From Tepidamorphaceae bacterium (GTDB lineage Bacteria > Pseudomonadota > Alphaproteobacteria > Rhizobiales > Tepidamorphaceae): 64,000 nucleotides of DNA. Made by a program: the position numbers and the translations under genes. This document shows positions 52,483 through 61,481 of the stretch, one piece after another. The stretch is from the NCBI GenBank assembly GCA_028279445.1, contig JANQNT010000005.1, positions 1 to 64,000 of the forward strand. The letters are read 5' to 3'. The notes below the pieces were generated by a model. The model saw nothing but the letters and a program-made list of their open reading frames with translations, made no database searches and was not told the origin of the DNA. How positions within the stretch are numbered: the stretch's first letter is position 1; the number at the start of each line of letters is the position of its first letter.

Positions 52483-54003
52483 TCAACCGACTGCCCCTGA
52501 CACACCGGCGAAATCGATCGTCACGCCGCGCGCCAGACGCACGTTCTTGCCCGGCGGCAACTCGCGCTGGCTGCCGTCCGTCAGCGTCACGTTCCATGTC
52601 GCCGTGCCGGTGTTCTTGAGCCCGACAATCTCCTTGTTGCGCGGATGCTGGGTGACCTCGAAGCGCACCCCGCTGGTCTGGCCACTCTGCGCGTCCAGGT
52701 CGACATCCTGCCCGATGGCCAGCGGCAGGGCGTTGCCGCCGATCGACAGCGTATAGCCCATCTGGCTGGTCATCGGCTGCGTCGCCCCGCCGCCCGGACC
52801 GGTGACCGGCTGGGTCGGGGCATTACCGGGCGAAGGCTGTGCCGTCGGGCTCGGCGGCGGTGGCGCGCCCGGCGACGGACTGGCCGGTGGCCACTGGTTA
52901 CCGGGCGCAGCACCGGGCTGCGGTGTCGGCGAGGCCGGCATCGGAGACGCGGGCATCGGCGATGCGGGCATCGGATCGCCCGCCCCCACGACAATGGAAC
53001 CGCCGGCCTGATCGGCGCCACGCCCGAAGATGGACGCCTCGAGCTGACGCGCCTTCAGCAGACAGGCCAGGAACAGCAGGAACCCGACGACCGCGACCGC
53101 ATACTGAACACCAACATGGATGGTGCCGCCGGAGTTCCACAGGGCGTGGATCACCGAGGACAGCAGCCAGCCGACAAGCAGCAGAAGCCAGCGGCTGTTG
53201 GGTCTGAGCAGCGCCAGGCCGATGAAATAGCCGAAGATGGCGCACCAGCCCATGTGGCCCGACAATCCCTGGAAGACGCGCGGAATGAGCAAGGTCGCAC
53301 CGAACGTGAAGCCAGCGAACTCATTGCCGACCTCGCGGGCGACCAACTCGGTGAAGTTCGGGACGTACTGGCCGCCGGTCTCGATGAACACGAAACCGGC
53401 ACCCGCCCCAAGCCCCATCAACACGCCGTCGAGCGGTCCGCGAACCCGGAAATAGTCGGCGACCTTGCCGCGCAGGCCCCACATCGTGATCGCCGCGCCG
53501 ATCAGGATCGGCACGCCCTTGAGCAGTTCCTCCATCAGGCCGGCACCGAAAAAGTGTCCGATGAACGCCTCATGGAAGACATTGGAATCGGAATACACCG
53601 CGTTGCCCGGCAGAACTTCACGGAAAAACCAGAAGAACGGCCAACCCAGGGCCGGAGTGATGAGGATCAGGCAAACGACAAAGAACGGCCAGGCGAAGTA
53701 GAACATCGTGCGGTCGGTGCGTGCGTAGAACCGCACCATCCACAGGATCAGGAACAGGAAATAGGCGATCAGCACGAATGTGAGGGTTATGAAGCCCTCC
53801 TGGCGCATCCGCGCGCCGCCTTCGAACAGAAGCCCGGCGATGCCGAACAGCGCCACAACCACCAGCGCCGAGACGATTCCCAGTGACAACAAAGGACTCT
53901 TGCGCAGGCTGATCTTGCCTGACCGGATCGGCATGATCTCCGAGAAGGTGGCCTTGTCGTGGTCGCGCGGCACCGGAGCGTCGGTGCGGTGATCGTGGCT
54001 CAT
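52483..54003 (-). CDS. PrsW-family intramembrane metalloprotease with FHA-like tail
   Basis: A 506-residue membrane protein. The core (about 30-330) has eight or so helices with PrsW motifs: the catalytic LMEELLKGVP (about residue 156), VFIETGGQYV, FQGLSGHMGWC and VIHALWNSGGT (about 284). A Pro-rich linker with MPASP repeats (about 345-410) leads to a beta-rich C-terminal domain, where NKEIVGLKNTGTATWNVTL matches the kinase tail DEAIVGLRNLSQKPWLVTL. PrsW-type proteases can cleave membrane-bound regulators. It lies between the PP2C and VWA genes. Confidence 0.75.
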   Translation of the reverse strand: MSHDHRTDAPVPRDHDKATFSEIMPIRSGKISLRKSPLLSLGIVSALVVVALFGIAGLLFEGGARMRQEGFITLTFVLIAYFLFLILWMVRFYARTDRTMFYFAWPFFVVCLILITPALGWPFFWFFREVLPGNAVYSDSNVFHEAFIGHFFGAGLMEELLKGVPILIGAAITMWGLRGKVADYFRVRGPLDGVLMGLGAGAGFVFIETGGQYVPNFTELVAREVGNEFAGFTFGATLLIPRVFQGLSGHMGWCAIFGYFIGLALLRPNSRWLLLLVGWLLSSVIHALWNSGGTIHVGVQYAVAVVGFLLFLACLLKARQLEASIFGRGADQAGGSIVVGAGDPMPASPMPASPMPASPTPQPGAAPGNQWPPASPSPGAPPPPSPTAQPSPGNAPTQPVTGPGGGATQPMTSQMGYTLSIGGNALPLAIGQDVDLDAQSGQTSGVRFEVTQHPRNKEIVGLKNTGTATWNVTLTDGSQRELPPGKNVRLARGVTIDFAGVSGAVG

Positions 54004-54055
54004 GGCGCGTTCCTAACCCCTGCTCTGCCCGCCGCCGCAGGCCCTGTTCGCCCGT

Positions 54056-54913
54056 TCACGACCCTGTGCCGATGACGGTGGCGCCCAACTGCTCCGTCAC
54101 GGCCTCGTCGAAGCGGTGCGCGAAGCAGATCGTCACGTCATCTCCGCTGCCGCGGCTGGAAACGGTATCCAGCCAGTCGTCCAGCCCGGCAATCACCGCA
54201 GCCGTGCCGTTCGTCTTGAGTGACGTTCGTGTCTGCCGGGCGACGTTGTTGAACGCATCGTCGGACACGAATGACTTCGCCAAACCGTCGGTGGAAAGCA
54301 TAACGAAGTCAATGGGCGCACGGTAGTCCGCGGCCGAGAAACGGCCAAAACGGAACCGGTTCGGCGCATCCTGCGAGCACAACGAATATGTCTGCTCGCC
54401 GATCAGGCCCTTGTCGTCGGGCAATGGGCGCACGATCCGCCCATCGGCCAGTCCGACCATGCAATCGCCATCGCCGATCTGCAGCGCGAACAGGTGTTCG
54501 GCACTGCCTGCGGCGATGATCAGCGTCGTCCCGTAGGCCAGGAAGGTGTCGGCGTCGGTCTCCAGCCAGCCATCCTCCTCCGACAGGCTGGAGGTCGCAT
54601 GGGTGATGACGTTGCGGCGCCAGTAGCCGAGGACCGGTTCGATGAACTGGGCCGGATCGGCATCGGCTGCAGGTGTTTGCTGGAACAGGTTGACCGCCGC
54701 CTCCACGGCAATCCGCGCGCCAACATCCGACTTGAAGTGCGGCTCCGCGCCATGCCCGTCGGCAACGGCGAGCACGAAGCCCGGTCCCTGGGGACCGTCG
54801 AGACGATTGTAGGCAAAGGCATCCTGATTGACGATGTTGCGGCGGATATGCGCCGCGCCGCGCCGCGTGCCGCCGGCGACCTCCCACGGCATATGGTCCG
54901 GTGGTCCGCTCAC
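54056..54913 (-). CDS. PP2C-type Ser/Thr protein phosphatase
   Basis: A 285-residue phosphatase that should reverse the neighbouring kinase. PP2C motifs: NIVNQDAFAYNR, LAVADGHGAEPHFKSDVG, LFALQIGDGDCMV, VMLSTDGLAKSF and GSGDDVTICF, giving all metal-binding Asp residues. I place the start at GTG 54913, which overlaps the kinase stop (GTGA) and has AAGGA 6 bases upstream; an ATG at 54892 is also in frame. It is the second gene of the arm. Confidence 0.9.
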   Translation of the reverse strand: MSGPPDHMPWEVAGGTRRGAAHIRRNIVNQDAFAYNRLDGPQGPGFVLAVADGHGAEPHFKSDVGARIAVEAAVNLFQQTPAADADPAQFIEPVLGYWRRNVITHATSSLSEEDGWLETDADTFLAYGTTLIIAAGSAEHLFALQIGDGDCMVGLADGRIVRPLPDDKGLIGEQTYSLCSQDAPNRFRFGRFSAADYRAPIDFVMLSTDGLAKSFVSDDAFNNVARQTRTSLKTNGTAAVIAGLDDWLDTVSSRGSGDDVTICFAHRFDEAVTEQLGATVIGTGS

Positions 54914-56358
54914 GAGGCTTCCTTCGCAACCGGTTGCTCCGCGGCGGGCTGCTCTGGCGTATCGGCGGGATCGGTGATCGCCATTCTTTTCGCGCCGAAG
55001 GTAACCGTCATGCCGCCGGCCAGGCGCACGGTCTTGTCCGGCATCACCTTGAAGGCGCGCCCGTCGGCCAGCGTGACCAGCCATGGTTTCTGCGACAGAT
55101 TGCGCAAACCCACGATCGCTTCGTCGTCGGGATGACTCTCGACGATACCCACCCGCGCGGTCGGGTTCTTCGCGCCCTGCTCGGCATGGCGCGCGTACAG
55201 CGTGCGGCCCTGCCCCAGCACCACCCAGTCGCGCCCTACTTTGCCCATGACGGGCGCGGCGATGAGCGCTTCGCAGATGCCGCATTTCTGCGGCGAGCCC
55301 GGCGTCGCGTCATAGGAGACGTCGTTGTCGCACTCCTTGCAGGTGATCAGCCGGTCCAGCATGCGGGTGAAGGCCGCCTTCCACTCGGTCTCCAGCACCC
55401 GGTCGCGCGGCTCGTGCAGGCCGCGCGTGAAGGAGCGCGTGAACAGCTTGCGCAGGCCTTTGCTGATGGTCTCCCAGCGTCGCGCGATGCCGTCGTGATG
55501 GCCGGGCACCGGACCGTTCGACTGGTCGTCGGGGTCGAAGATGAAACGCGGCTCGGTGCCGTAGAGCTTGTTCTCGGCTTCCGCGTCGAGGATATCGACG
55601 GCGGCTTCCGCCTGCCCGTCGAGCGGATGCCAGCCGTGCAGGATGTAGAAGAACAGCACCGCCATGGAGAACAGGTCGGTCTTGCTGGTGGGCAGCGCCT
55701 CGCGGCGCACCACTTCCGGCGCCATGAACTTGCGCGTGCCGTAGACCGAGGCGCGCTCGCCATCGACGTCGACGTTGTCGATGTCGCAGACCATGATGTG
55801 GCCGCCGACCGGGTCGACGAACAGGTTGCCGAGATTGATGTCCTGATAGCAAAAGCCCGAGGCGTGCAGTTGCAGGAAGCTGTCGGCGATGGCCGAACAG
55901 ATGCGCAGCCGCATCGACAGCGACAGCTTCAGCCGGCGCGGCGGCGGCGCGATGATGTCGCGGATGCAGCGATAGCCGTCCGCCCGCAACGGCATCAGGT
56001 AGCCGAAGCTCTGGCTGCCGGGCATTTCCACAAGATCGACCGGCCAAAGGAAGGCGTCGCTGGGCGGCTTGCGGCTGATCGAGCGCTTCAGCCGGTTGCG
56101 CAGGTTCACGTCCACCCGCGCCACATGGTCGTGGTACCACTTCAGCGCGAACATGGCGCCGTCGAAGGAGGCCGCATAGACAGCGCCCTGACCCCCGGCA
56201 CCCAGCATCTCGCCGACCTGGCCGGTGCGGCCCGAAGACAGGGCGCGGAATTGCGCGCCGGGCTCAATCGTCTGCGACGACGGCGCGTTCACGTCCGCTG
56301 CTCCGATGCCGTTTGCCAAGGCGGCGAGTGATGCACGCGACACCTCCCTGCCGGTCAC
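54910..56358 (-). CDS. Ser/Thr protein kinase with zinc ribbon and FHA-like C-terminal domain
   Basis: A 482-residue cytoplasmic kinase of the TerY-P type. P-loop MLGAGGQGAVY (about residue 50), catalytic Lys in MFALKWYHDH (about 74), catalytic loop CYQDINLGNLFVD (about 170, Asp and Asn kept though HRD is YQD), DFG replaced by DID, and MAPEVV. After the kinase domain, CKECDND and CGICEA form a CxxC...CxxC zinc ribbon (about 343-365), followed by a beta-rich domain shared with the PrsW protein. First gene of the left arm, divergent from the antiporter-FHA gene across 139 bases. Confidence 0.88.
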   Translation of the reverse strand: MTGREVSRASLAALANGIGAADVNAPSSQTIEPGAQFRALSSGRTGQVGEMLGAGGQGAVYAASFDGAMFALKWYHDHVARVDVNLRNRLKRSISRKPPSDAFLWPVDLVEMPGSQSFGYLMPLRADGYRCIRDIIAPPPRRLKLSLSMRLRICSAIADSFLQLHASGFCYQDINLGNLFVDPVGGHIMVCDIDNVDVDGERASVYGTRKFMAPEVVRREALPTSKTDLFSMAVLFFYILHGWHPLDGQAEAAVDILDAEAENKLYGTEPRFIFDPDDQSNGPVPGHHDGIARRWETISKGLRKLFTRSFTRGLHEPRDRVLETEWKAAFTRMLDRLITCKECDNDVSYDATPGSPQKCGICEALIAAPVMGKVGRDWVVLGQGRTLYARHAEQGAKNPTARVGIVESHPDDEAIVGLRNLSQKPWLVTLADGRAFKVMPDKTVRLAGGMTVTFGAKRMAITDPADTPEQPAAEQPVAKEAS

Positions 56359-56497
56359 GCGTTGAACAACCAGCTTGGAACCTAATGCGGCAAACGCAAT
56401 TCACACAAGTGTGACGCACACAACAGTGTCACGCCCGCATGTGTCTGCTGAGGACCGCTATATCCGGCCAAAGCCGTGTTGACCCCGTCCGGATCGC
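56359..56497. promoter_or_regulatory. Divergent promoter region of the kinase/FHA cluster
   Basis: These 139 bases separate the kinase gene (minus) and the antiporter-FHA gene (plus), so both arms are probably started here. The interval contains AATTCACACAAGTGTGACGC, where CACA and TGTG form short inverted repeats, and a second CACACAACAGTGTCACG just after. No sigma-factor boxes are clear enough to name. Confidence 0.4.
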
Positions 56498-58162
56498 GTG
56501 AAAACCTTCGCGGCGTTCGCATCCGTCGAGTTGGATAGCCTGTTGCCGATCACCATCGACCTGAAATCGATCCTGTTGCTGCAGGCGGCGATCGTCGTGC
56601 TGCTGCCGTTCATCCTGTGGTGGCAGTTCGGCCTGAAGCGCTTCTTTCCGCTCGCGGTTATCCAGATCTTCTCCGGCATCCTGCTGGGACCGACGATCTT
56701 CGGCGCCGTCGCGCCGGAAGCGTTCGACGCACTGTTTTCCAAGGACCTGCTGGGCGGCATCAAGGCCATCGCCATCATCGCCGTGTGCCTGTTCGCGTTC
56801 CTGGCCGGCACGGAGGCCGACCGCGACCTGATTCGCCGCTCTGGCCGGGCGGTGGTGTCGATCGGCATCGGCGGGCTGATGTTCACCTGGGGTTTCGGCA
56901 TCATCATCGGGCTTGGCGTCGGGCTGGCCTTCGCGTCCGCCCTCGGCCCCCTCAACGGCCTGATCCTGTTCGCCGTCGCCTTCGGGCTGTGCAACGCGGT
57001 TCCGGCACTGCCGATCCTGGCGGTGCTGCTCAACGAACTGGGGCTCAACCGCAGCCGGCTCGGCGCCATCGCGCTGGCCAGCGCGGGCATCGGCGACGCG
57101 CTGTTCTGGGCGTCGCTGGCCATCGTGCTGCCGTTCGCCGCCGGTGGCGACGGCGTTATCCAGGCAGCCGCGATTGCCTTCGGCGGCGGGCTGGTGGCGC
57201 TGGGGCTTTGTCTGTATGTGGCCTCGCCCCTGCTCAACCGCCTGCTGCGTCAGGAAGCGCCCGAACGCGTCGTCATGATCCTGGTCGGCGTCACCATCTT
57301 CCTGTGTTCGGCGGTCACCTCGATCTGCGGCCTGCATCCGGTGATGGGCGCGTTCATCGCCGGCGTGTTCCTGCCCGACGAGGTGCGCATCATGGCCGCG
57401 CGCAAGCTCGACATGCCGACCTCGATGCTGCTGCTGCCGTTCTTCTTCCTGGCGACCGGGCTGGACGCGCATTTCAGCCTCACCGACCCGGTGATCTGGA
57501 CCATCTTCGCCGCCGGGCTGTTCGCCTGCGTCGTTGGCAAGGTGGTCGGCACGGCGTTGTTCGCACGGGTCGCCGGGGAAACACTGCCCTTCGGCATCAC
57601 GCTCGGCTGCCTGCTGCAGACCAAGGGACTGATGGAACTGGTCATCGTCACGGTGTTCCGCGACGCCGGCGTGGTCTCCACGCAGACCTATTCCGCGCTG
57701 GTTATCGTCGCGCTGGTGTCGACCGCGTTGACCCTGCCGTTGACCACTGCCTACCGACGCATTGCCGGCGACAGCCTCGACGTCGGCCAGCCCGAGGACG
57801 AAACACCGTCCGAGGACGGCGTGCGCCCGCCGCCTACGCCGACATCGCCGGACACGATTGCCATCCTGCGCTTCGAATCCGATCCCGGTGATGTGGAGAT
57901 CAGCGCATCGGAGACCGTCATCGGCCGGCATTCGGGCGATGGCGTGCGCGTCCCCGACGTGCGCGTCTCGCGCCATCACGCACAGCTTGTGCAAGACCCC
58001 GAAGGCGGCTTTGCCATCCACAACCAGACGGCGGTACGCTCCGAGCCGAACGAGATGACCGTCAACGGCGAATACAAGGAGCACGCCGAGCTTGCGACCG
58101 GTGACCGGGTGACGCTCGGCGGGGTACCTTTCATCTTCTATTCGGTCGAGGCGGACTCGTGA
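56498..58162 (+). CDS. Cation:proton antiporter (CPA2-like) fused to an FHA domain
   Basis: A 554-residue fusion. Residues 1-430 form a Na+/H+ or K+/H+ exchanger membrane domain with about 12 helices, including GLGVGLAFASALGPLNGLI, GIGDALFWASLAIV and CGLHPVMGAFIAGVFLPDEV. An acidic linker leads to a C-terminal FHA domain (about 450-550) with the phosphothreonine-binding residues in place: VIGRHSGDG, VSRHHAQLV and MTVNGEY. Usual antiporters carry TrkA-type tails, so an FHA tail is unusual and suggests control by threonine phosphorylation. The start is GTG at 56498. Confidence 0.85.
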   Translation: MKTFAAFASVELDSLLPITIDLKSILLLQAAIVVLLPFILWWQFGLKRFFPLAVIQIFSGILLGPTIFGAVAPEAFDALFSKDLLGGIKAIAIIAVCLFAFLAGTEADRDLIRRSGRAVVSIGIGGLMFTWGFGIIIGLGVGLAFASALGPLNGLILFAVAFGLCNAVPALPILAVLLNELGLNRSRLGAIALASAGIGDALFWASLAIVLPFAAGGDGVIQAAAIAFGGGLVALGLCLYVASPLLNRLLRQEAPERVVMILVGVTIFLCSAVTSICGLHPVMGAFIAGVFLPDEVRIMAARKLDMPTSMLLLPFFFLATGLDAHFSLTDPVIWTIFAAGLFACVVGKVVGTALFARVAGETLPFGITLGCLLQTKGLMELVIVTVFRDAGVVSTQTYSALVIVALVSTALTLPLTTAYRRIAGDSLDVGQPEDETPSEDGVRPPPTPTSPDTIAILRFESDPGDVEISASETVIGRHSGDGVRVPDVRVSRHHAQLVQDPEGGFAIHNQTAVRSEPNEMTVNGEYKEHAELATGDRVTLGGVPFIFYSVEADS

Positions 58163-58180
58163 TCGCGGCGGGAGACTCAG

Positions 58181-58609
58181 ATGGGCGGTGATGACAAGAA
58201 TGGCGGCACGCGGGTGGTGCCCGATGTCGTGCCGGTGCCGCGCGATGCCGATCTCGATGATGTGGCGACCTACATTCCCGAAGCCGCCAGCGACGAGATC
58301 GTCGCCTATCTGGAAATCACCGAGGGTGCTGGCAAGGGCGTGCGGCTGCCGATCCGCGGCGGCACCAACGCCATCGGCCGCGAGCCGGACAAGAATCGTG
58401 TCGTGCTCAACTTCGGCGACGCATCGATCTCGCGCGAAGGCCACGCCGTCATCACCGCGCAAGGCAGCCCCGCCGCGTTCACGCTCTACGACGGCGGCAA
58501 GACCAACCCGGTGACGCTCAATGGCGTGGTGCTGAAGGGCCAGGCCCCGCTGACGCCCCAGGATGCATTCGGTATCGGCGCCACGCATCTGCGGATCATC
58601 CTGCCGTGA
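58181..58609 (+). CDS. FHA domain protein
   Basis: A 142-residue cytoplasmic protein. A 45-residue acidic N-terminal tail, which includes a TYIPEAAS segment that could be phosphorylated (TYI resembles a phosphorylation site in Fha-type tails, by eye only), precedes one FHA domain with NAIGREPDKNR, SISREGHAVI and VTLNGVVL. It starts 18 bases after the antiporter-FHA gene and overlaps the next gene by 4 bases (GTGA). Confidence 0.87.
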   Translation: MGGDDKNGGTRVVPDVVPVPRDADLDDVATYIPEAASDEIVAYLEITEGAGKGVRLPIRGGTNAIGREPDKNRVVLNFGDASISREGHAVITAQGSPAAFTLYDGGKTNPVTLNGVVLKGQAPLTPQDAFGIGATHLRIILP

Positions 58610-59406
58610 CCGGGTCGGCCGGCATGTTCGTCGACATCGAGGCGATCGCCGACAGCGGCGAGACACTGGCCAGTGGCCGCTATGCGGTCCCGGTGACGAT
58701 CGGACGTGGCGACCAGGCCAACCTGCGGCTGCCCGAAACGCTGTCGCAGCTCTCGCGCATCCATCTGGAGCTGACCGAGCGCGGCGGCCGGCTGCATGTG
58801 ACCGATACCAGCACCAACGGCGTTTCGCGCGATGGCAACCGGCTGACCCGTGGCGAGCCGTTGCGCATCGGCGACCGCGAGGACCTGGAACTGCCGGGCG
58901 TTCGCCTGAACATCCAGCGGGTCGGCGGCGCACCGGAAGCCGACATCCACATCGTCGCGCGGGTCGGCTCCAAACCGTCGCGCAAGGTGCCGCTTGGCGG
59001 CGAGGCGCTGGTGGTCTTCGCGCAAGGAACGGCGGGTGCTGCGCTGGAGAAGCGCCCGAGCGGCTTCTCACTCGACGATTTCGCTGCTGAACCGGGCTCG
59101 GCGAGCAAGGCGGTGCTGGCGATCCTCAATCCCGAACCCGGCGGTCTGGCCCTGCATCTGCCGCGCATCGACAACCCGCCGGACATCCGTCTGAACCGCG
59201 CCGAACTCACGCCCGGGCAGCACTGGATGGTGCCGCTCGATGTGCTGACCATCGGCGGCCTTCGGCTGGAGGTCCATGCCAGCGGCAGCCGAGCGATCGA
59301 ATGCGTCAACGCGCGGTGCCGGCTGCTCAACGCCTATCGGCCGGAGGAAAACTGCCGCTGGTGCGGCTACAAGCTGATCGAGGGTGTCAGCCGGATGGTC
59401 GAGTAA
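58606..59406 (+). CDS. FHA domain protein with C-terminal zinc ribbon
   Basis: A 266-residue protein starting at GTG 58606, coupled to the upstream stop. The FHA domain (about 20-105) has TIGRGDQANLRL, SQLSRIHLELTE and STNGVSRDGN. A middle beta-rich region (about 120-225) is unassigned. The C-terminus has CVNARC and CRWCGY (about 232-258), probably binding zinc and resembling the ribbon of the kinase. No membrane segment. Probably an adaptor that recognises a phosphorylated partner in the cluster. Confidence 0.82.
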   Translation: MTGSAGMFVDIEAIADSGETLASGRYAVPVTIGRGDQANLRLPETLSQLSRIHLELTERGGRLHVTDTSTNGVSRDGNRLTRGEPLRIGDREDLELPGVRLNIQRVGGAPEADIHIVARVGSKPSRKVPLGGEALVVFAQGTAGAALEKRPSGFSLDDFAAEPGSASKAVLAILNPEPGGLALHLPRIDNPPDIRLNRAELTPGQHWMVPLDVLTIGGLRLEVHASGSRAIECVNARCRLLNAYRPEENCRWCGYKLIEGVSRMVE

Positions 59407-59443
59407 GCGTTCAACGACAACAGCAGCGAGGGGCTGATCCAAC

Positions 59444-61453
59444 GTGGCCAAGGCGCCCAAATCTCTCACCATCGACATCGTTGCCAGCGACGGAACGGTG
59501 CCGATGCAGCGGCTGTCCCTGTCGCCGGGGCGCTACACTGTCGGGCGCTCGCGCGACAACACGATCGTGCTCGATGCAGCGGAAATCTCCCGCGTGCACC
59601 TGATCCTGCACGTCGATGCCGACGGCATCGAGGTTGAGGACAACGCCAGCACCCACGGCACGCGCATCGGTGACCGGCAGATCGAACGCGAGCGCTGGTC
59701 GATGGACGAGCCGATCGTTCTGCCGCGCTTCGAGATCCGCGCGGCGGCCGCCGGCCCCGCGGCAGGAAAGACCAAGAGCCCCGGCGCCGAGCCGCCGGTG
59801 GAAAAGGTCGCGGCGGCGAGCGCGATCGAGTTCTCGCGCATTGTCGGCATCGACGATGCCCAGTCCGCCGAGCGCCCGTTCCCCGGCGATCTGTTCGCTG
59901 GCCCGGTGGTTTCCACCGGCGCGATCCGCGCTTCGGGCTGCCTCGCCGGCGAGACCACCTTCGCGGCCATCGGCGGGGGTATCGGCAGCTTCATCTGGGT
60001 CGATCACCTGCGCTGCTTCGGTGTGCCGGCCGAACACATCCGCGTCGTGGGCGTCAATCCGGTCTGCTATTCCAACTGGGGGCGCTACTGCCAGAACAGC
60101 CAGATTCCGCCGCACGAACGCATCCGCTCCAACGCGATCTCGACACCCGATAACATCTGGGGCTTTCCGGGCTACGCCAGCCGCGAATCCTGGCGCGCGC
60201 TGCTCTCCGGCAACCTGGCGGGCACAAGGCCGGTGTTTCAGGTTTTCGGTGAGGCGGCGGTGGCGGAGAGCTACACGCCACTGCTGGAGAACATCTTCTC
60301 CTCGCTCGACCGGGAGATGGTGCGCATCGGCTGGACCTCGATGCTGGAACAGGGCCGGGTGCTGGGCCTGCGCATGACCGATGACGGGCGCTACGCGTTG
60401 GCCTATCGACGCACCGCCGACCGCGCCGACGGGGGGCGGCGCGACAACATCCTGATCGCATCCTACGTGCATGTGTGCACCGGCTATCCGGCAACCCGCT
60501 TCACCGGCGACCTGCAGGCCTTCCGCGCGGCCCATCGCGACGACGCCAACATGGTGGTCAACGCCTACGATCCGCACGACCAGATCTACCGGGAAGTGCA
60601 GGCAAGCGGCCGGCCCGAACGCGTCATGGTGCGCGGACGCGGCATCGTCGCCTCGCGCGTCATCCAGCGGCTCTACGAGGCGCGCGCCGGCAACCCGCAG
60701 ATCGAGATCGTGCATCAGATGCGCTCGCGGATTCCCGATAGCGCCGGGACGCGCAACGGCCCCGCGAAACGCCCGGTGTTCAACGATGTCGAGTTGCAGC
60801 CGTTCAACTGGCCAAAGGCGTGCTGGGGCGGCGATCTGCGTCAGGAGATCGAGAACATGACGCCGGCGCAGCGCGCCGAATCCTTCAGCCTGCTTGGCGG
60901 CACCACCACCGCCGACCGCACCGACTGGAAGGACATCGCCATCAACGGCGCGCGCGAGGGCTGGTACATCAAGGCCTACGGCAACGTCGACTCGATGAAG
61001 CCGACCGGCGCATCGGACAACCGACAGGTGGCGATCACCTTCAAGGACGTGGACGGACAGATGTCCGCCTACACGGTCGACTACATCATCGACTGCACCG
61101 GGCTGATCGCCGATGTGACGCAGTCGCCGTTCCTGGCCGACCTGATCGATACCTACGGGCTGGCGCGCAATCCCACCTCAGGCACCGGTGCGGAAAACCG
61201 GCTGGCGGGCATCGCCGTGGCCAGCAGCTTCGAGATACCGGGCCTGCGCAACGGCAACAGCCGGGCTTACGCGGCCGGCACCATTACCCAGAACGGGCCT
61301 TACGCGGCCGTCGACAGCTTCCTTGGCCTGGCCTATGCGGCGCTGCGCTCGGTCGACGACCTGAACACCGCGTCAGCACCGGGCGTCAGCGGTTTCGGGC
61401 CGGTGCGCTCATTCACCCAATGGCTGCGCTGGTGTACGGGCTCCGCGCCATGA
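59444..61453 (+). CDS. FHA domain fused to Rossmann-type FAD/NAD(P) oxidoreductase
   Basis: A 669-residue protein. FHA domain at about 1-100: RYTVGRSRDNTIVL, ISRVHLILH and NASTHGTRIG (Asn of the usual NG is His). A linker leads to a dinucleotide-binding fold starting TFAAIGGGIGSFIWVDHLRC (about residue 173), with HVCTGYPATRFTG in the middle and VDYIIDCTGLIADVT late, as in flavin monooxygenases and thioredoxin-reductase-like enzymes. No redox CxxC is seen. Substrate is unknown. The fusion ties redox chemistry to phosphothreonine recognition. Confidence 0.8.
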   Translation: MAKAPKSLTIDIVASDGTVPMQRLSLSPGRYTVGRSRDNTIVLDAAEISRVHLILHVDADGIEVEDNASTHGTRIGDRQIERERWSMDEPIVLPRFEIRAAAAGPAAGKTKSPGAEPPVEKVAAASAIEFSRIVGIDDAQSAERPFPGDLFAGPVVSTGAIRASGCLAGETTFAAIGGGIGSFIWVDHLRCFGVPAEHIRVVGVNPVCYSNWGRYCQNSQIPPHERIRSNAISTPDNIWGFPGYASRESWRALLSGNLAGTRPVFQVFGEAAVAESYTPLLENIFSSLDREMVRIGWTSMLEQGRVLGLRMTDDGRYALAYRRTADRADGGRRDNILIASYVHVCTGYPATRFTGDLQAFRAAHRDDANMVVNAYDPHDQIYREVQASGRPERVMVRGRGIVASRVIQRLYEARAGNPQIEIVHQMRSRIPDSAGTRNGPAKRPVFNDVELQPFNWPKACWGGDLRQEIENMTPAQRAESFSLLGGTTTADRTDWKDIAINGAREGWYIKAYGNVDSMKPTGASDNRQVAITFKDVDGQMSAYTVDYIIDCTGLIADVTQSPFLADLIDTYGLARNPTSGTGAENRLAGIAVASSFEIPGLRNGNSRAYAAGTITQNGPYAAVDSFLGLAYAALRSVDDLNTASAPGVSGFGPVRSFTQWLRWCTGSAP

Positions 61454-61481
61454 CCTACGCGCGCAAACGGAGGATGGCGCC

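Noticed and set aside
56429-59071. Open minus-strand frame of 880 codons opposite the antiporter-FHA and FHA genes
   Set aside because: Its translation is low-complexity and Arg/His/Gln-rich with no domain, while the plus strand carries clear antiporter and FHA motifs. It is a composition artefact of GC-rich codon use.
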